This document shows positions 26,435-40,290 of a stretch of 64,000 nt of DNA, piece after piece; within the stretch, counting starts at the first letter, position 1; every line of letters starts with the position of its first letter. The DNA comes from Sinonovacula constricta (taxonomy: Eukaryota; Mollusca; Bivalvia; Cardiida; Solecurtidae): contig CM017563.1 in assembly GCA_007844125.1 (NCBI GenBank), forward strand, positions 27,156,499 to 27,220,498. The letters run 5' to 3'. The notes under the pieces were generated by a model, which saw only the letters and a program-made list of their open reading frames with translations, did no database searches and was not told where the DNA came from. The translations under genes and the position numbers were made by a program.

Positions 26435-26539
26435 CTCTAGACTGGCTCTGCTGCAGAAGTCGGAAATAATGGCAGGATGTCTCGGGTCGTCATAGAAACC
26501 GAGTATAGAGTTGACGTTCTCGTGGCGGATATCACGAAT
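26435..26539 (-). CDS. Receptor guanylyl cyclase exon: kinase-homology domain, alpha-C/beta-4 to hinge
   Basis: The acceptor catttgtacag precedes 26,539 and the donor gtcagaaa follows 26,435. The exon is 105 nt (35 codons), phase 0 at both ends. It begins IRDIRHENVNSILGFYDDP and ends IISDFCSRASLE. The R-H-E-N-V motif, the L-G-F-Y beta-4 strand and the hinge-like S-D-F-C-S-R-A-S-L are what is found in this part of membrane cyclases (compare the E-Y-C-P-R-G-S-L hinge of natriuretic peptide receptors). The 44-bp satellite lies about 0.5 kb downstream in the same 18.6-kb intron. Confidence 0.87.
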
Positions 26540-28515
<1,976 letters not shown>

Positions 28516-28880
28516 GCAAACACAAGCTTTGTAATGGTATTTTCTTTTGAAATTAAACATGCATACAATTCAAGGCACGGCACGCTCAAAATAATGTTGT
28601 TTTCGTGACTGTACATGCATGTTCAATTTAACCTGACATTACTATTTAAATTGTACCATTATTCTTAGTAATTATAATTATTTAAATAGACTATGTAAAA
28701 GCATCACATGAAAAATGGCATGTCTGGTTCATAATGCAAAACTGACGTGAAACTTAAAAGTATAAAAACACACTTTATGCTCTCGACTTATATTGACGAC
28801 TAACCCAGAATATGTTGTGTTATACTTTCTTTAAATGCCTTATCTGCATACGTAACTTATCCATACTCTTTAGTACTTAC

Positions 28881-28958
28881 CATTTTTATCACATTTAAGA
28901 CTTTAGTTTTTACTTCAAAACCTTTAGCACGTATTTCCTTTACGTGAACGAGATCTCC
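28881..28958 (-). CDS. Receptor guanylyl cyclase exon: kinase-homology domain, beta-3 lysine region
   Basis: The acceptor cttgtatttcag precedes 28,958 and the consensus donor gtaagtac follows 28,881. The exon is 78 nt (26 codons), phase 0 at both ends. It encodes GDLVHVKEIRAKGFEVKTKV followed by LNVIKM. The V-x-V-K pattern corresponds to the beta-3 lysine of protein kinases (G-N-L-V-A-V-K in natriuretic peptide receptors), and the following basic helix to the alpha-C region. The lysine is kept, so nucleotide binding by this domain is possible but not shown. The intron that follows (2.3 kb) contains a 286-bp dinucleotide tract. Confidence 0.85.
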
Positions 28959-30165
28959 CTGAAATACAAGAAAGGTCAACATTGAATAAGTTATAATATA
29001 GAAATATATATACAATATATATGTGATAGACGACAAAATAGAGTTGAATCGGGCACTAAACATAACATCGATATAATTGTCACTTAATCTGAGAGTTGTT
29101 TAAAGCTGGAAGCTCTCTGGTCAACATCTGTACCTTTTCCTGCCTAGTGGCTTTCTCTTTAATATTGACATGCTGTATAAAGCAATTCCTACAAATTACG
29201 TTACATCATTACCATTTGGTGCAGGGATCATTCCTGTTTCTTGAATACAACCTGCCCTTATTGAAAGAGTAATGTTGCATTGTCGAAACGTATAAATTAC
29301 TATAAATTTACTATCAGGAATGTTGTTAATATAACGTATGTCATCCAAATACAATTTCCGTCATGTAAGTGTTTTATCGTCTTTATAACAGACCTGATCG
29401 TTTTAACATTCGTGACAGGAAGGATTTCCGTCATAAATGTAGTAATGAAAATCCAGACAATATTGCTTTGATCCGATTGTAACATGATGGAAGAAAAGCC
29501 ACAACAATTTGTCTACTAGCAACAGATGTGTATTTTTCATGTATCATTTTTTGGAGTATACTGTTTTGTGCGAAAACATAGATCTCTGATTATACAAATT
29601 TGAGCCATTTACTGTCCTACTTTTACAAATGTAATATATAAATATTATTTTTTTTTTTTAAATACTATAAATTGAAAATTTCAGAAAGAATTTTACGAAA
29701 TGGTGTTGAAATTGTAATACAAGAAGTATCCTAGAGCTGATATTTAGACTCGTATTGAAAATTTTTTCGACTGCACACTCTATATCCAAAGCCAATGATA
29801 GTTGATTAGTCCCAGCAACTCTAATGTGCTATCACGATTTTTCTCGCTCTTGCTGTAGTTGCAGGTGTGTGTCAGAACAAGCGGTCTTTATAATCACTAT
29901 GTTTTTGAGACATTCATTTACTTAAACCAATGTCAATAAATTACAATTACCAGTTCTATTGATTGTATGACACTTCACACTCTTAACTTTGTACGATTTA
30001 CCAACGTGTTCTCTTTTTTCGACTTCAAGCAAGCGTCGATATAAGTGGGTTCCTTTTACAATGTATTCTGTCGCGTCTTAGGAAACTAATCTAAACTGCT
30101 TAAAAATGACAGCCTTACATTCACTTACATCAAAGTGACATTTTCTTACATTATCTTCAGGGGCA
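28959..30165. other. Intron sequence without recognised features
   Basis: AT-rich intron upstream of the 28.9-kb exon. Apart from the acceptor and its pyrimidine tract, nothing was recognised. Confidence 0.5.
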
Positions 30166-30345
30166 CCCGTAGCCAAGCAGTAAGAGCCGCTGACATGTAC
30201 ATTCTGAACTTACCCAGCCTCTCTTCGCGTAGGGTCGATTTCGAATAGGGGAAAGAACGTTTCAGTCTTACTTGAGATGTGTCGTTGGTTCTACCCACAC
30301 ATGTGTCGTTTTCCACCAACAATTAGTCGGACGTCAAAAATGTGA
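30166..30345 (+). mobile_element. tRNA-derived SINE-like sequence
   Basis: The stretch beginning GGGGCACCCGTAGCCAAGCA resembles a tRNA head: TAGCCAAGCAGT fits an internal A box. About 55 bp further on, GGGTCGATTTCGAATAGG is a plausible diverged B box. A tRNA-unrelated tail follows to about 30,345. It lacks a CCA-ready acceptor stem, so it is not a working tRNA gene. Length of the tail and family are uncertain. Confidence 0.5.
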
Positions 30346-32309
30346 CCAAACATGTCATTGAGGTGTCACAAGAACACACAAACACACAAATTTCATCATT
30401 TAGGTATGTATGTTTTTTTCTTATCAGTTAACGCTTGTCGTTTGAAATGTTGACAAAGATTTATGAATGTGTCATTTTGTGGGAAACAAACGCCTGAATA
30501 TTTCGCGGAAACAGAATTGCTGGCCCATGTCTTTGTTAAGTCCAACAAATTTATGAAAATGTGTAAAATAACAGTATAAAATCCAAAATGTTTTCTTTAA
30601 CGCGGAGACATAAAAATACATCGACATGCCAAAGCGAATTTATGAAGATCCGCATACACCTAGGACAACACTGATTCTGTATAGCAGGGGGTTCTTCCAG
30701 AACAAATGTTTTCTAGCTAACCACGTGTTCGGTCCGATTTTACAAGAAGCATATCTCACAAGTCCCAGAAGAAAAACACAAGAGGTTGCTCAGCGGAATC
30801 TAAAATGGTTTCGCGACATCCATCGGGGCTGTATCGATCCTACACACCGCGAGCTCTGGTTCTGTACATATAATTCATTTACTTATCGAACCATTATTCG
30901 TCCATTTTTCAGTGCTTGTGCGAAGATGGCAGATTTTTGATAGATACAATAAATGTTGATCGGAGAAGTAAGGTTTGTGCAGTTTGGTGAATCAGAAAGT
31001 CGAACCAATATGCAAGTATGCCAGTATAGTACATGTATATATATACGTCATATATGTAAAACACGAAGCAGTTTTGGGTGTAAATTTCTCTAAATTAGAA
31101 CTGTTAAATAAAAATAGTATAACATTATAAATATTTAATTGTAATATCTGTAATATTTTTTTTGAAATATACAAAAACAGCTGACATTCTCCCGCTCGAG
31201 AAGACAAAATGAAATGTCTTTCAATTATGTTCTAAGCGAAAAGCATTTGCTTGTACATGTATGTGTATAATATATGATATGCACAGTTAATGTTGGAATA
31301 CTTCGTTTGTTTGAAAAATGTATAATTAAGTGGTGATTTAACATTATTCACTGCGATGTACTTCAGACAGTGTTACCTGGCTACTGGTTGTACCAAGAAA
31401 AAAAAAAAAACGACACTTGAGAACGATAATTACACATTAACAGAACATATTTCCTAATCGGTTATTAACAAATAGGCACACACTAAACTTTAACCTTTAA
31501 TATAAACACGGAAAGGTTCGAAGTGGATGTGCAGTATCACCGTATAAATCAAGCACTTACAATGATGGTTATATCAGAATATGCGCTTTGTAGTATCAGT
31601 TTTGTTCTGTAGTCTGAAATCATGTGCAACTTCTTTAGTATGTACAATAGACCGCATTATCGATTTGGGAGCGCATTGAGCTGAAATTATAATCCGGACA
31701 GTGTTTTATCATTGCAAGCGTTCACCCACAATCATGTAGCGGTGGCGTGTCAGCTAGTAATTGACCGAAGTGGAACATCGTAGGTACTGATGCGAAAATT
31801 GACGCCTTTTGTAGAAAATGAAATGTATGAAACTTAATACAATAGGAACTTAAAATCAGCGCGGGATGGGCAGCGAGAGTACAAATAAGTAAGAGTAGTA
31901 TGTTCCCTGGTGAAGTTGATATTCTTGCTAAAATGACACAGTCTGGGCGTGAGTTGGAATAAATCTACACGTATATACGAACTCATGTAGACTGTAGGAC
32001 TTTCGAGCATTGTAAACTAAAACAAATATTACCACGTTCAGCACATAACTAGAAATATATTTATCTTATATTGTTATGATAATGCTATTCCAAAGCAAAA
32101 ACAAAGGGTTAATTAACCAAATACAGAACATAATTATATTTTCAAAATACACGATCTAAACTTAAACATTTTATTTGTTGTATATACTTTTTTACAGGCC
32201 TTTTACGTTAAGACAGTTACAACAACTGGATAACCATCTAAAATTACATAATTCTTCTGTTTCTCGTAGGCTAATTAATTATTAATATGTTCAATGATTC
32301 ATTGCATAT
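30346..32309. other. Intron sequence containing one unassigned open frame
   Basis: AT-rich intron between the SINE-like sequence and the 50-bp satellite. The only notable content is the plus-strand frame at 30,626-30,940; short A-runs and AT stretches make up the rest. Confidence 0.5.
30626..30940 (+). CDS. Hypothetical open frame, 104 codons
   Basis: The frame begins MPKRIYEDPHTPRTTLILYS, includes RKTQEVAQRNLKWFRDIHRG and ends with SACAKMADF. It is the longest frame in this non-repetitive stretch, has mixed composition and is bounded by ordinary AT-rich sequence. It lies antisense in a cyclase intron. No domain was recognised, and no splice partner or poly(A) site was identified. It may be a fragment of an unrecognised transposon gene. 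Confidence 0.25.
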   Translation: MPKRIYEDPHTPRTTLILYSRGFFQNKCFLANHVFGPILQEAYLTSPRRKTQEVAQRNLKWFRDIHRGCIDPTHRELWFCTYNSFTYRTIIRPFFSACAKMADF

Positions 32310-34290
32310 GCACTTGAACACCAGGCTGCGTGGATGATATCCAGAACCAACGTCACTGATCGGAATACACCAAGCTCTATGATCGCTATCCGGAACCAAC
32401 GTCACTGATCGGAATACACCAGGCTGCATGGTCGATATACAGAACCAATGATCACTGATCGGAATACACCAAGCTGCATAGTCGATATCCAGAACCAACG
32501 TCACTGATCGAAATACACCAAGCTGCATTGTCGATATCCAGAACTACTGATCACTGATCGAAATACACCAAGCTGCATGGTCGATATCCAGAATCAATGA
32601 TCACTGATCGGAATACACCAAGCTGCATGGTCGATATCCAGAATCAATGATCACTGATCGGAATAGACCAGGCTGCATTGTCGATATTCAGAACCAACGT
32701 CACTGATCGAAAAACGCCAAGCTGCACTGTCGATATCCAGAATCAATGATCAAAGATCGGAATACGCCAGGCTGCATTGTCGTTATCCAGAATCAATGAT
32801 CACTGATCGGAATACGCCAGGCTGCATTGTCGATATCCAGAATCAATGATCACTGATCGGAATACGCCAGGCTGCATGGTCGATATCCAGAACCAATGAT
32901 CACTGATCGGAATACACCAAGCTGCATGGTCGACATCCGGAACCAATGATCACTGATCGGAATAGACCAGACTGCATTGTCGATATCCAGAACCAATGAT
33001 CACTGATCGGAATAGACCAGACTGCATTGTCGATATCCGGAACCAATGATCACTGATCGGAATATACCAGACTGCATTGTCGATATCCAGAACCAATGAT
33101 CACTGATCGGAATAGACCAGACTGCATGGTCGATATCCAGAACCAATGATCACTGATCGGAATAGACCAGACTTAATTGTCGATATCCAGAACCAATGAT
33201 TACTGATCGGAATACACCAAGCTGCATGGTCGACATCCGGAACCAATGATCACTGATCGGAATAGACCAGACTGCATTGTCGATATCCAGAACCAATAAT
33301 CACTGATCGGAATACACCAAGCTGCATGGTCGACATCCGGAACCAATGATCACTGATCGGAATAGACCAGACTGCATGGTCGATATCCAGAACCAATGAT
33401 CACTGATCGGAATAGACCAGACTGCATTGTCGATATCAAGACCCAATGATCACTGATCGGAATAGACCAGACTGCATAGTCGATATCCAGAACCAATGAT
33501 CACTGATCGGAATAGACCACACTGCATGGTCGATATTCAGAACCAATTATAATTGATCGGAATACCTCAAGCTGCATGGTCGATATCCAGAAGCAATGAT
33601 CACTGATCATCATACACCAGACTGCATGGTCGATATACAGAACCAATGATCACTGATCATTATACACCAGGCTGCATAGTCGATATCCAGAACCAACGTC
33701 ACTGATCGAAATTGACCAGACTGCATGGTCGATATCCGGAACCAATGATCACTGATCGGAATACACCAAGCTGCATAGTCGATATCCAGAACCAACGTCA
33801 CTGATCAGAAAAGACCAGGCTGCATCGTCGATATTCAGATCCAACGATCGCTGATCCGAATACCACAAGTTACATGGTCGATATCTAGAACCAATGATCA
33901 CTGATCGGAATACATTGAGCCGCATGGTCGATATCCAGAACCAGTAATCACTAATGAGCGGAATACACGTGGTTGCGTGGTCTATATCCGGAACCAAAGA
34001 TCACTTATCGCAATACATTTGACTGCGTGGATGATATCCAGAACCAATGATCACTGATTGGTTCGCACCAAGCTGCATGGTCGATATCCAGAACTACTGA
34101 CCGGAATACATAAGGCTTCATAGTCGATATCCAGAACCAATGATCACTGATCGGAATACACTAGGCTGCATGGTCGATATCCAGAACCAATGATCACTGA
34201 TCGAAATACACCAGGTTGCATGATCGATATCCAGAACTACTGATCACTGATCGGAATACGCCAGGCTGCATGGTTTATATCCAGAACAAA
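32310..34290. repeat. Satellite array, 50-bp unit (about 40 copies)
   Basis: Units have the form CTGATCGGAATACACCAAGC, then TGCATGGTCGATATCCAGAA, then CCAATGATCA. Shorter variants lack the GATCA joint and read CCAACGTCA. Neighbouring variants (AATACACC, AATAGACC, AATACGCC) group in runs. The array lies in the intron between the 34.8-kb and 28.9-kb exons. No coding evidence. Confidence 0.95.
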
Positions 34291-34712
34291 TGAATACCAG
34301 TACCGATAATTTACTACTAGAAATTACACTCGCTCTCACTGTAATTGTCTAATCCGTCCATATGAGTAGAATAGCTTTTTGGCAGCCGAAGACTCACCTG
34401 CTTTCAAATGCATTTTCTTGTCACCTTTTGGTAGTGCTGCTCGAGCATTGTAAGTTCGTCCAATAATCATTAAATGATAACCATAAAAATCATATTTATT
34501 ATTAAGTAAACTGTTTTTATACATTTAGACAAAGCAAATGATGCAGCATGTGCCATACACAGTTGAAGACCATTTGTTTGAAAACACTTGAGCTCCCTTA
34601 AGTTAAATTACTAATTGGATGTAGTGCTTCTGATAGCATAATGTACTGAGTAAAACATAAATTGGGAAACCTTCAACGCTTTGCATCAATGTTTTTCTTT
34701 TTTTCTACTCAC

Positions 34713-34829
34713 ATTAAATCTGGCGGTGTCCGTAATATCTGCAAACTCGTGAAGACTAGCCATGGACCTGCTGGGTTTCTCGGCGGCTTTCAGAAGATCA
34801 GGTTTGTCAGAAATGTTACCGTTCATTAT
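34713..34829 (-). CDS. Receptor guanylyl cyclase exon: start of the kinase-homology domain
   Basis: The acceptor cttgttttctag precedes 34,829 and the strong donor gtgagtag follows 34,713. The exon is 117 nt (39 codons), phase 0 at both ends. The peptide opens IMNGNISDKPDLLKAAEK and closes SLHEFADITDTARFN. It leads directly in frame into GDLVHVKEI of the next exon, so the N-lobe strand order is that of a kinase-homology domain. A canonical glycine-rich loop (GxGxxG) is not visible, as expected for the pseudokinase part of many membrane cyclases. A 2-kb array of 50-bp repeats begins about 420 nt further on in the intron. Confidence 0.78.
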
Positions 34830-36409
34830 CTAGAAAACAAGAGCATGCGTATTATGTAATTATCACGAATGGATCAAACATAGGCGTGAAGTGATGATTC
34901 AGACCAGCTTACTGGGTGTTAGGGCAGGTTAGCAGCAGGTCAGTGATTAAGATCTAAATTTGAGTTTACATTTGAGGAGTTTCTTTCACAAATATGAAAT
35001 TAATTACACCAATGTGTAATTAGTATTGTCATAAGCAAAATTATGCAATTTTATGCAAATTAGATGTTAAGCAAATTGGTGTCATACCACGCCAAACGCA
35101 TACAAATTATTAAGTCCTTTATTCGGAAAGTATATGTGATATTTTTATTTTTCTTCTAATATCAGTTCTTGAATTATATCGATTCACAATCTGTAAAGGT
35201 CTCTTAAACTACCGATATAGGAACCATAAAGTTTTTGTCTGTTTGGTTTAAATAACAGTATCATAAAAGGATTAAATTAACTTAGCTTCTACAGAAAATT
35301 AAAACACGATGATAAGCAAACTACATGAGAGATTTTGGAAGCTATAAATGCCTTAAAATCTTCGTGTCGGTGTAATCTGGTTTCTGTTGGCAGTTAATTT
35401 AGCAATATACAAATGTGCCAGTAATGCGTTTTTGTGAATACAAAAGCTATGTTTTTAATCTTTCTATAGCTCTTAATTTCTTAATAGAAGGGCTATTCAT
35501 TTGTATGTATACCTCTTCCATTTTTTGTTGTGGTTTGAGGTGGCAATATTCAAATGTACATGGACTAAACGTGAACCAGCCTGAGTAAAAGCTGCTTCCC
35601 TTTTTTGTTACTATGCAAACACATTCTGGACTTGCAATGAGAACATAGGATTTAAAGTGTGATTATGTTTTTATTTTATTTCTTAAACTGACTTTGGCAT
35701 TTCTCCTGTAGATAACAAGTTAATGTCTGAACACAGAATTGTTAGTTCGGTCTACATCATTTATGAATATTTATTGAAAAAAGCTAACTGCGCTTCGTCT
35801 AGAAATGTAGATGGTTGGCTTTCACATATCGTTCTAGGTGGCTGAAGAGAAATCAATGACAGCTATCGCATTTCTTGGATATGATGTCGATTCGGTTGAC
35901 ATGTCTGTAAAATCTATATTTACACACTCGGAGAGTGAAAAAATATTCATGGTGATTTTAAGTTACAAGAATGTAATGTTCGGAAAATTACAATTCAGTA
36001 AATTTACATTTTTATAAAGTTGCTTTTACCAGTCGTATTTTATGCGAATGTTTTATTATGCAACAATGGCTATTAAAAGCAAATAATAAAATTCGGGAAC
36101 CTGAGGGCATTGAGAGGATAAGTGTATGTTTGAAAAGTTCGTGCTGGCAATCAGCAAGAGAGCAATGCTCCAAAGTGGGATTAGAAAGGCGGCGGAAGTA
36201 TCTCGAGTAGTACAGCTGGTGCGATTTACTCTATGCACAGAAGATGGGGAGTAACTCACCTAGGCACAGCTATGGCACTTATAACTGGTTAGAATTAGTT
36301 TATTCATAAAAAATTGTAAAATGTGTGAGAAGGAAGAATCATTAGATATATTCTTTCATCTTTCACAAGAAAGTATAAGGCGGCAAAGCAGAGTACTGCT
36401 GCAAGCTAC
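34830..36409. other. Intron sequence without recognised features
   Basis: AT-rich, non-repetitive intron between the 34.8-kb exon acceptor and the left end of the gypsy remnant. No exon, RNA gene or repeat was recognised. Confidence 0.5.
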
Positions 36410-36653
36410 TGTAATGTTGTTATTTATTATTATTTATATACAGACCCTTAAGGGATGGTAATACAAGACACGAAGGATGGTTTACACTTTTATTCAGATG
36501 CTCCGACAACAACTACCCTTTAATACATACATACAACAATCTTAAAGGATTAGAGAGGCGGGGCTTATCAGCCAATGGGCGGGCTAAGCCGCTCGGGGCT
36601 TATCAGCCAGTGGTCGACCTTGTCTGCTACTTCTCTTCTTAACACGAATGAAA
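36410..36653 (-). repeat. Left (3') LTR of the gypsy remnant
   Basis: About 240 bp beginning TGTAATGTTGTTATTTATT on the plus strand and containing the palindromic ACCCTTAAGGGAT. It shares its two end segments with 41,475-41,543. It contains a repeated GGGGCTTATCAGCCA (36,556 and 36,595). No clear target duplication. Confidence 0.55.
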
Positions 36654-37309
36654 TGTTTGACATTAATAGAATACATTACTTTTATTAACGGATTAGATTA
36701 AAACGCTATGTGACCTACAATAAGAACACATATTTATCATATTTACCTAATAATATCTTTCAATATTTTCAAGTCTATTAATCAACTATTAAATCAATTA
36801 GTTTTGCAGCTCAAGTAATTTATATTTGATCAATCTCAGTTCACCTTTAATCAATCCCAGTTTCTCTTACCTCAATGACTGTGTCCTAAAATCAAGAAAT
36901 TTGTTTAAATGATAACTAGGCTCGTATAAAATTCCAAAGCTATTTTATGTCCGAATAATGCCAGTGAAACTGAAGACATAAATAATGTTTTGATTGTTCT
37001 GGACTTCCAGGGAAATGTTCACACATTTTCCGATGTCTGTTAATTAATGAAAAATGTCGGCATGTGGTCTTAGTCATTTAATTCACACGGCAATAAAATA
37101 ATACAAGGAAATGACCTTAGAATTAGTCCTTTGATGAACTTAAACTTTTTAACACAAACGTATTATTATGACCTGTAAAATTTTAACGCGTTGTTTCAGT
37201 TATACCAAACACGCTTACATATTTTAATTGTTCTAACACACGAAATGATTAACTAAGAACTAGCACACATATAAATCCGCTCATAATTGACAGACATTAT
37301 TATGGCAAG
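36654..37309. other. AT-rich sequence between gypsy integrase and the left LTR
   Basis: Non-coding sequence inside the element downstream of the integrase frame. No polypurine tract was clearly identified. Confidence 0.4.
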
Positions 37310-38035
37310 TTAATCAAAACATATTGATTCAATAATACGCCCTAAACCGCTTTGGCTTGCGACGTTGCGATCCGAACGTCGGAGAGGTGATTTGATGTTG
37401 TTAGAAAGAAAGTTGGTTTCTAGATGATCAGCGTAACGACCACGTTCCCTTGGCGTTGGATTGTCGACGTTATTTGGTATCGGGACCAGCTTGAAATGTG
37501 AAGAATCGCGGGTTGTTTCTAGACCCTCGTAACATACTGTAATCATCGGCCCTTTTCGGCGGACGACGTAGCCTTGTTTATGAGTAAATGGTGTTAATAG
37601 CTTCTTTTTCACTGTCTGTTTTACTAGAACAGGGTCACCCGGTTGTAATGTGCAAGGTTTCGCTTTTCGTTTGACATCAGCGTGCTGTTTGTTCTTAAGT
37701 TCGGCATTTATGTCTCTTTGACATACTATTTGTCGTTTATTGTCACTAAGAATTCTGGCAGTTTTGTTTTCATTTTATTTTTCTGTCAAACATGAGTTCA
37801 AATGGTGTCAGATTTTGCTTGGGTGTGGAGAACTTCTGTAATTCATGAGAAACAATGTTAATTCGGATTTAAAGTTTTTTCTCTAAAACTGATGCAGTTT
37901 TCATAGTTTTCACCAATGGTTTCATAAAGGCTTCAGCAGTGCCGTTGGCTGTCGGGTTAAGTGGGGTAATTTTCCCGTGCTTAAACCCAATGTTACTTGC
38001 AAACTCGGCGAACTAATGTGGGGAATGGTCCATAG
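37310..38035 (-). pseudogene. Gypsy integrase, end of core and C-terminal region
   Basis: The minus-strand segment at 37,900-38,030 reads FAEFASNIGFKHGKITPLNP then TANGTAEAFMK, which is the end of a retroviral-type integrase core including the final catalytic Glu helix. After frame breaks near 37,780-37,880, a C-terminal part with LTPFTHKQGYVVRRKGPMIT and SHFKLVP follows to 37,310. The first two catalytic Asp residues belong to a part that is absent (see 38,036-38,480). Confidence 0.75.
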
Positions 38036-38480
38036 AATATTAATTTCACGCGTTTCGTAGTATAGCGTGAAATGTTTGTTTATATATATATATGTATATT
38101 ACATGTATATATAAACATGTATTGACATATGAAACAATGATCATGTGTACAGATGATATACAAGAAAACATTACAGTGTCATTACAGATGGCTCAGAGTG
38201 AGGTCAAACACTCCGCGATAGACAAGTGACAAGTGTGGCACAGGTTTCCAGAGTAAAATTCGAGTCTTATCGCAGTTGAGTATTATCTGTTGGGGAGAGA
38301 GAACATGTATTTACAATTGCATAAATGTGTACCATTTGATTTGCTGCCAAAATTGACATCTACGACTCGTGTTTACAAATAAATACGTCACGTCTGGTCA
38401 CACAAATATCTTGTGTTTGTTATTTATATTTTGTTTGATATGATAATAGCATAGTATAGACATCTACAGACACTTCGCCC
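38036..38480. other. Non-homologous insertion or replacement in the gypsy integrase
   Basis: About 445 bp of AT-rich sequence (with a TATATATATG run) sits where the integrase core should be. Recognisable coding stops at 38,490 and resumes at 38,035, and about 90 residues of the core are missing. It may be a later insertion with deletion. No terminal repeats were recognised. Confidence 0.5.
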
Positions 38481-38870
38481 CATGGCCCATTTGGTAGTGG
38501 ACTTAGCTTAATTGGTTCCGGTGTCAAATGTGGCGATGCGGACATAGATGGGATGCAAGTTTTGCATTGCCCATCAACCAGTTTGTCAAGATATGGGAAC
38601 CAACACGATTCACGAATTTATGCCTTGGTCCGGTTTCACCCCTGGTGTCCCTCGTTTGCGAGGTTAACGACGTGTCCCTGCAGGCTGTCTGGGATGCACA
38701 ATCTCGTGCCTCGTAAAAGAACAATTCCGATGTCAGTTGAAACGATTGACAAATCTTCAGACAACTGTTGATAACAGCTTAATCTGGCATCCCCTGAGCA
38801 TGTTTGTTTAAGCCGCATGTTATTTTGTAATGCGTTCATAACGCATTACAGCACACAGTCTTCGGACGTC
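38481..38870 (-). pseudogene. Gypsy integrase, N-terminal and zinc-binding region
   Basis: Minus-strand peptides include IVLLRGTRLCIPDSLQGHVV, then NLANEGHQG, then WFPYLDKLVDGQCKTCIP. This corresponds to the segment between RNase H and the integrase core, with the H-x-x-H part weak and the C-x-x-C part (CKTC) present. Frames change around 38,640. Confidence 0.75.
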
Positions 38871-38914
38871 GCGGGGCCACGTCACTGAGAACTAGTGAGC
38901 TTGGTACCACGGAG

Positions 38915-39345
38915 TTAGCTATAAATCTGACATATTCTTCCGCGATGCTCTTGCCGTTTAACCGGATGCCTTAAACAATAATCAGCGATCATTGATTTCC
39001 CGGGATTATGTTTCACCTTGAAATTGTATGTGGTCAGTCTCAATCTCCACCTTTCAAGTCGAGCAGATTTTATGCGATTAACACAAATTGTAATGGTTTG
39101 CATTCGGTCACTAGCTGAAATTTCTGTCCATACAAATATATATGAAAATGTTCAAAACCCCACACGCACGCTAACATTTCACGTTCTGTTTGGCTGTACC
39201 TCTGCTCTACTGCGATTAACGTTCTGCTTCCGTAAGCCTCTACTTTATTTTCTTGAATTAATATTCCGGACACTCCCTGTGGGCTTGCGTCTGCCCAGTG
39301 TACTGTTCGCTTCTTAGGGTCAAAATATGTCATGACCGTGCTGCC
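38915..39345 (-). pseudogene. Gypsy RNase H domain
   Basis: The minus strand at 39,070-39,333 reads VHWADASPQGVSGILIQENK, then VEQRYSQTEREMLACVWGFE, then HFHIYLYG. Catalytic D of D-A-S-P and E of T-E-R-E are kept. The continuation RWRLRLTTYNFKVKHNPGKS and ADYCLRHP at 38,915-39,060 is the end of the domain after a frame change. Confidence 0.85.
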
Positions 39346-39409
39346 GCAGAGCTCTTGCTTCAGATGATCGAATGCCTTTTCCTGGTGCTGTGTCTATTTA
39401 AACTCGATG

Positions 39410-40290
39410 GTATCTTATAAAAGCTCTCGCAGCGGCGCTGTAATGGTTGAATACCTGTCGATGAACTTAGACAGGTAATTAGTCATGTCCAGGAATGAGC
39501 TGAGTTCACACGCGTTCTTTGGCTCGGCTACGTTTTTGATCACTGTAATTTTAGCTCGCTGTAATTTTAGCTGGGTCTGGACTGATACCTTTGTCAGAAA
39601 AGACATATCCATAGAACTTGAGAGACGTTTTTTCCGAACTCGCATTTTGTTTGTTGAGAGTAAGGTTCTTTTCTTGAAGTCTCTTTAAGACAGCTTCAAG
39701 TCTCTGATCATGAAGAGTTTTGTTTGGAGCATGAATTATAATGTCATCGGAAATATTAAGCGTTCCTTCCAGTCCTGGGAGCACTTGCCGGATTTCATTT
39801 TAAAATATTTCTGGGACAACACTTACTCTGATGTTGAGTCTCAGAGACGTTTGTATCTGTACAATCCAAGTTGTGACGCAAACACTGTCATATTTCTTGA
39901 TTCTTCTGCTAATTCAAGTTGATGGAAGCCTTTGTTGAAGTCTACTTTTGAGAAGTATGTGGACCCATTGAGTTCCAATATTATGTCATCTGTTTTAGGC
40001 ACGACATGTCGTTCGCGTTTCAATGTCTGGTTAGCCTTTCTCATATATACACATAACCGTATTTCATCTGGGTCGTTGGGTTTTGGTGCCACGACAATGT
40101 TGGATACACAGGGGGATCGGACCATGAACCTACTCGATGACGTCAATTTGCTCGAACCGTTTGATTACTTGTTCCACCATGTCCCGCACATGAAGAGGTA
40201 TGCTTCTATCCGGTTGCGCTATTGGCACGACATTTTCGTCGACGCGAAATTTGATCTGTTTGTCTTTGAGCTTCACAAGACTTAGTTCTG
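39410..40290 (-). pseudogene. Gypsy reverse transcriptase domain
   Basis: Minus-strand fragments in order are SNIVVAPKPNDPDEIRLCVY and YFSKVDFNKGFHQLEL (first catalytic Asp block), NISDDIIIHAPNKT (polymerase Asp pair), LKFYGYVFSDKGISPDPAKI (palm end), and FLDMTNYLSKFIDRYSTITA (thumb). Two frameshifts separate these pieces, near 39,790-39,840 and 39,550-39,580. The catalytic residues are still readable, so decay is moderate. Confidence 0.85.

Noticed and set aside
30166..30345. Functional tRNA gene
   Set aside because: A and B boxes are diverged, and no full cloverleaf with a paired acceptor stem can be formed.
32271..33997. Minus-strand frames in the 50-bp satellite
   Set aside because: Repeat translation only; the frames break at each unit-length variant.
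34336..34524. Minus-strand exon candidate at about 34,395-34,508 with a strong gtgagt donor
   Set aside because: No acceptor gives the phase needed: the flanking exons join each other in phase 0, and including this one would shift the frame. It may be a cryptic donor.
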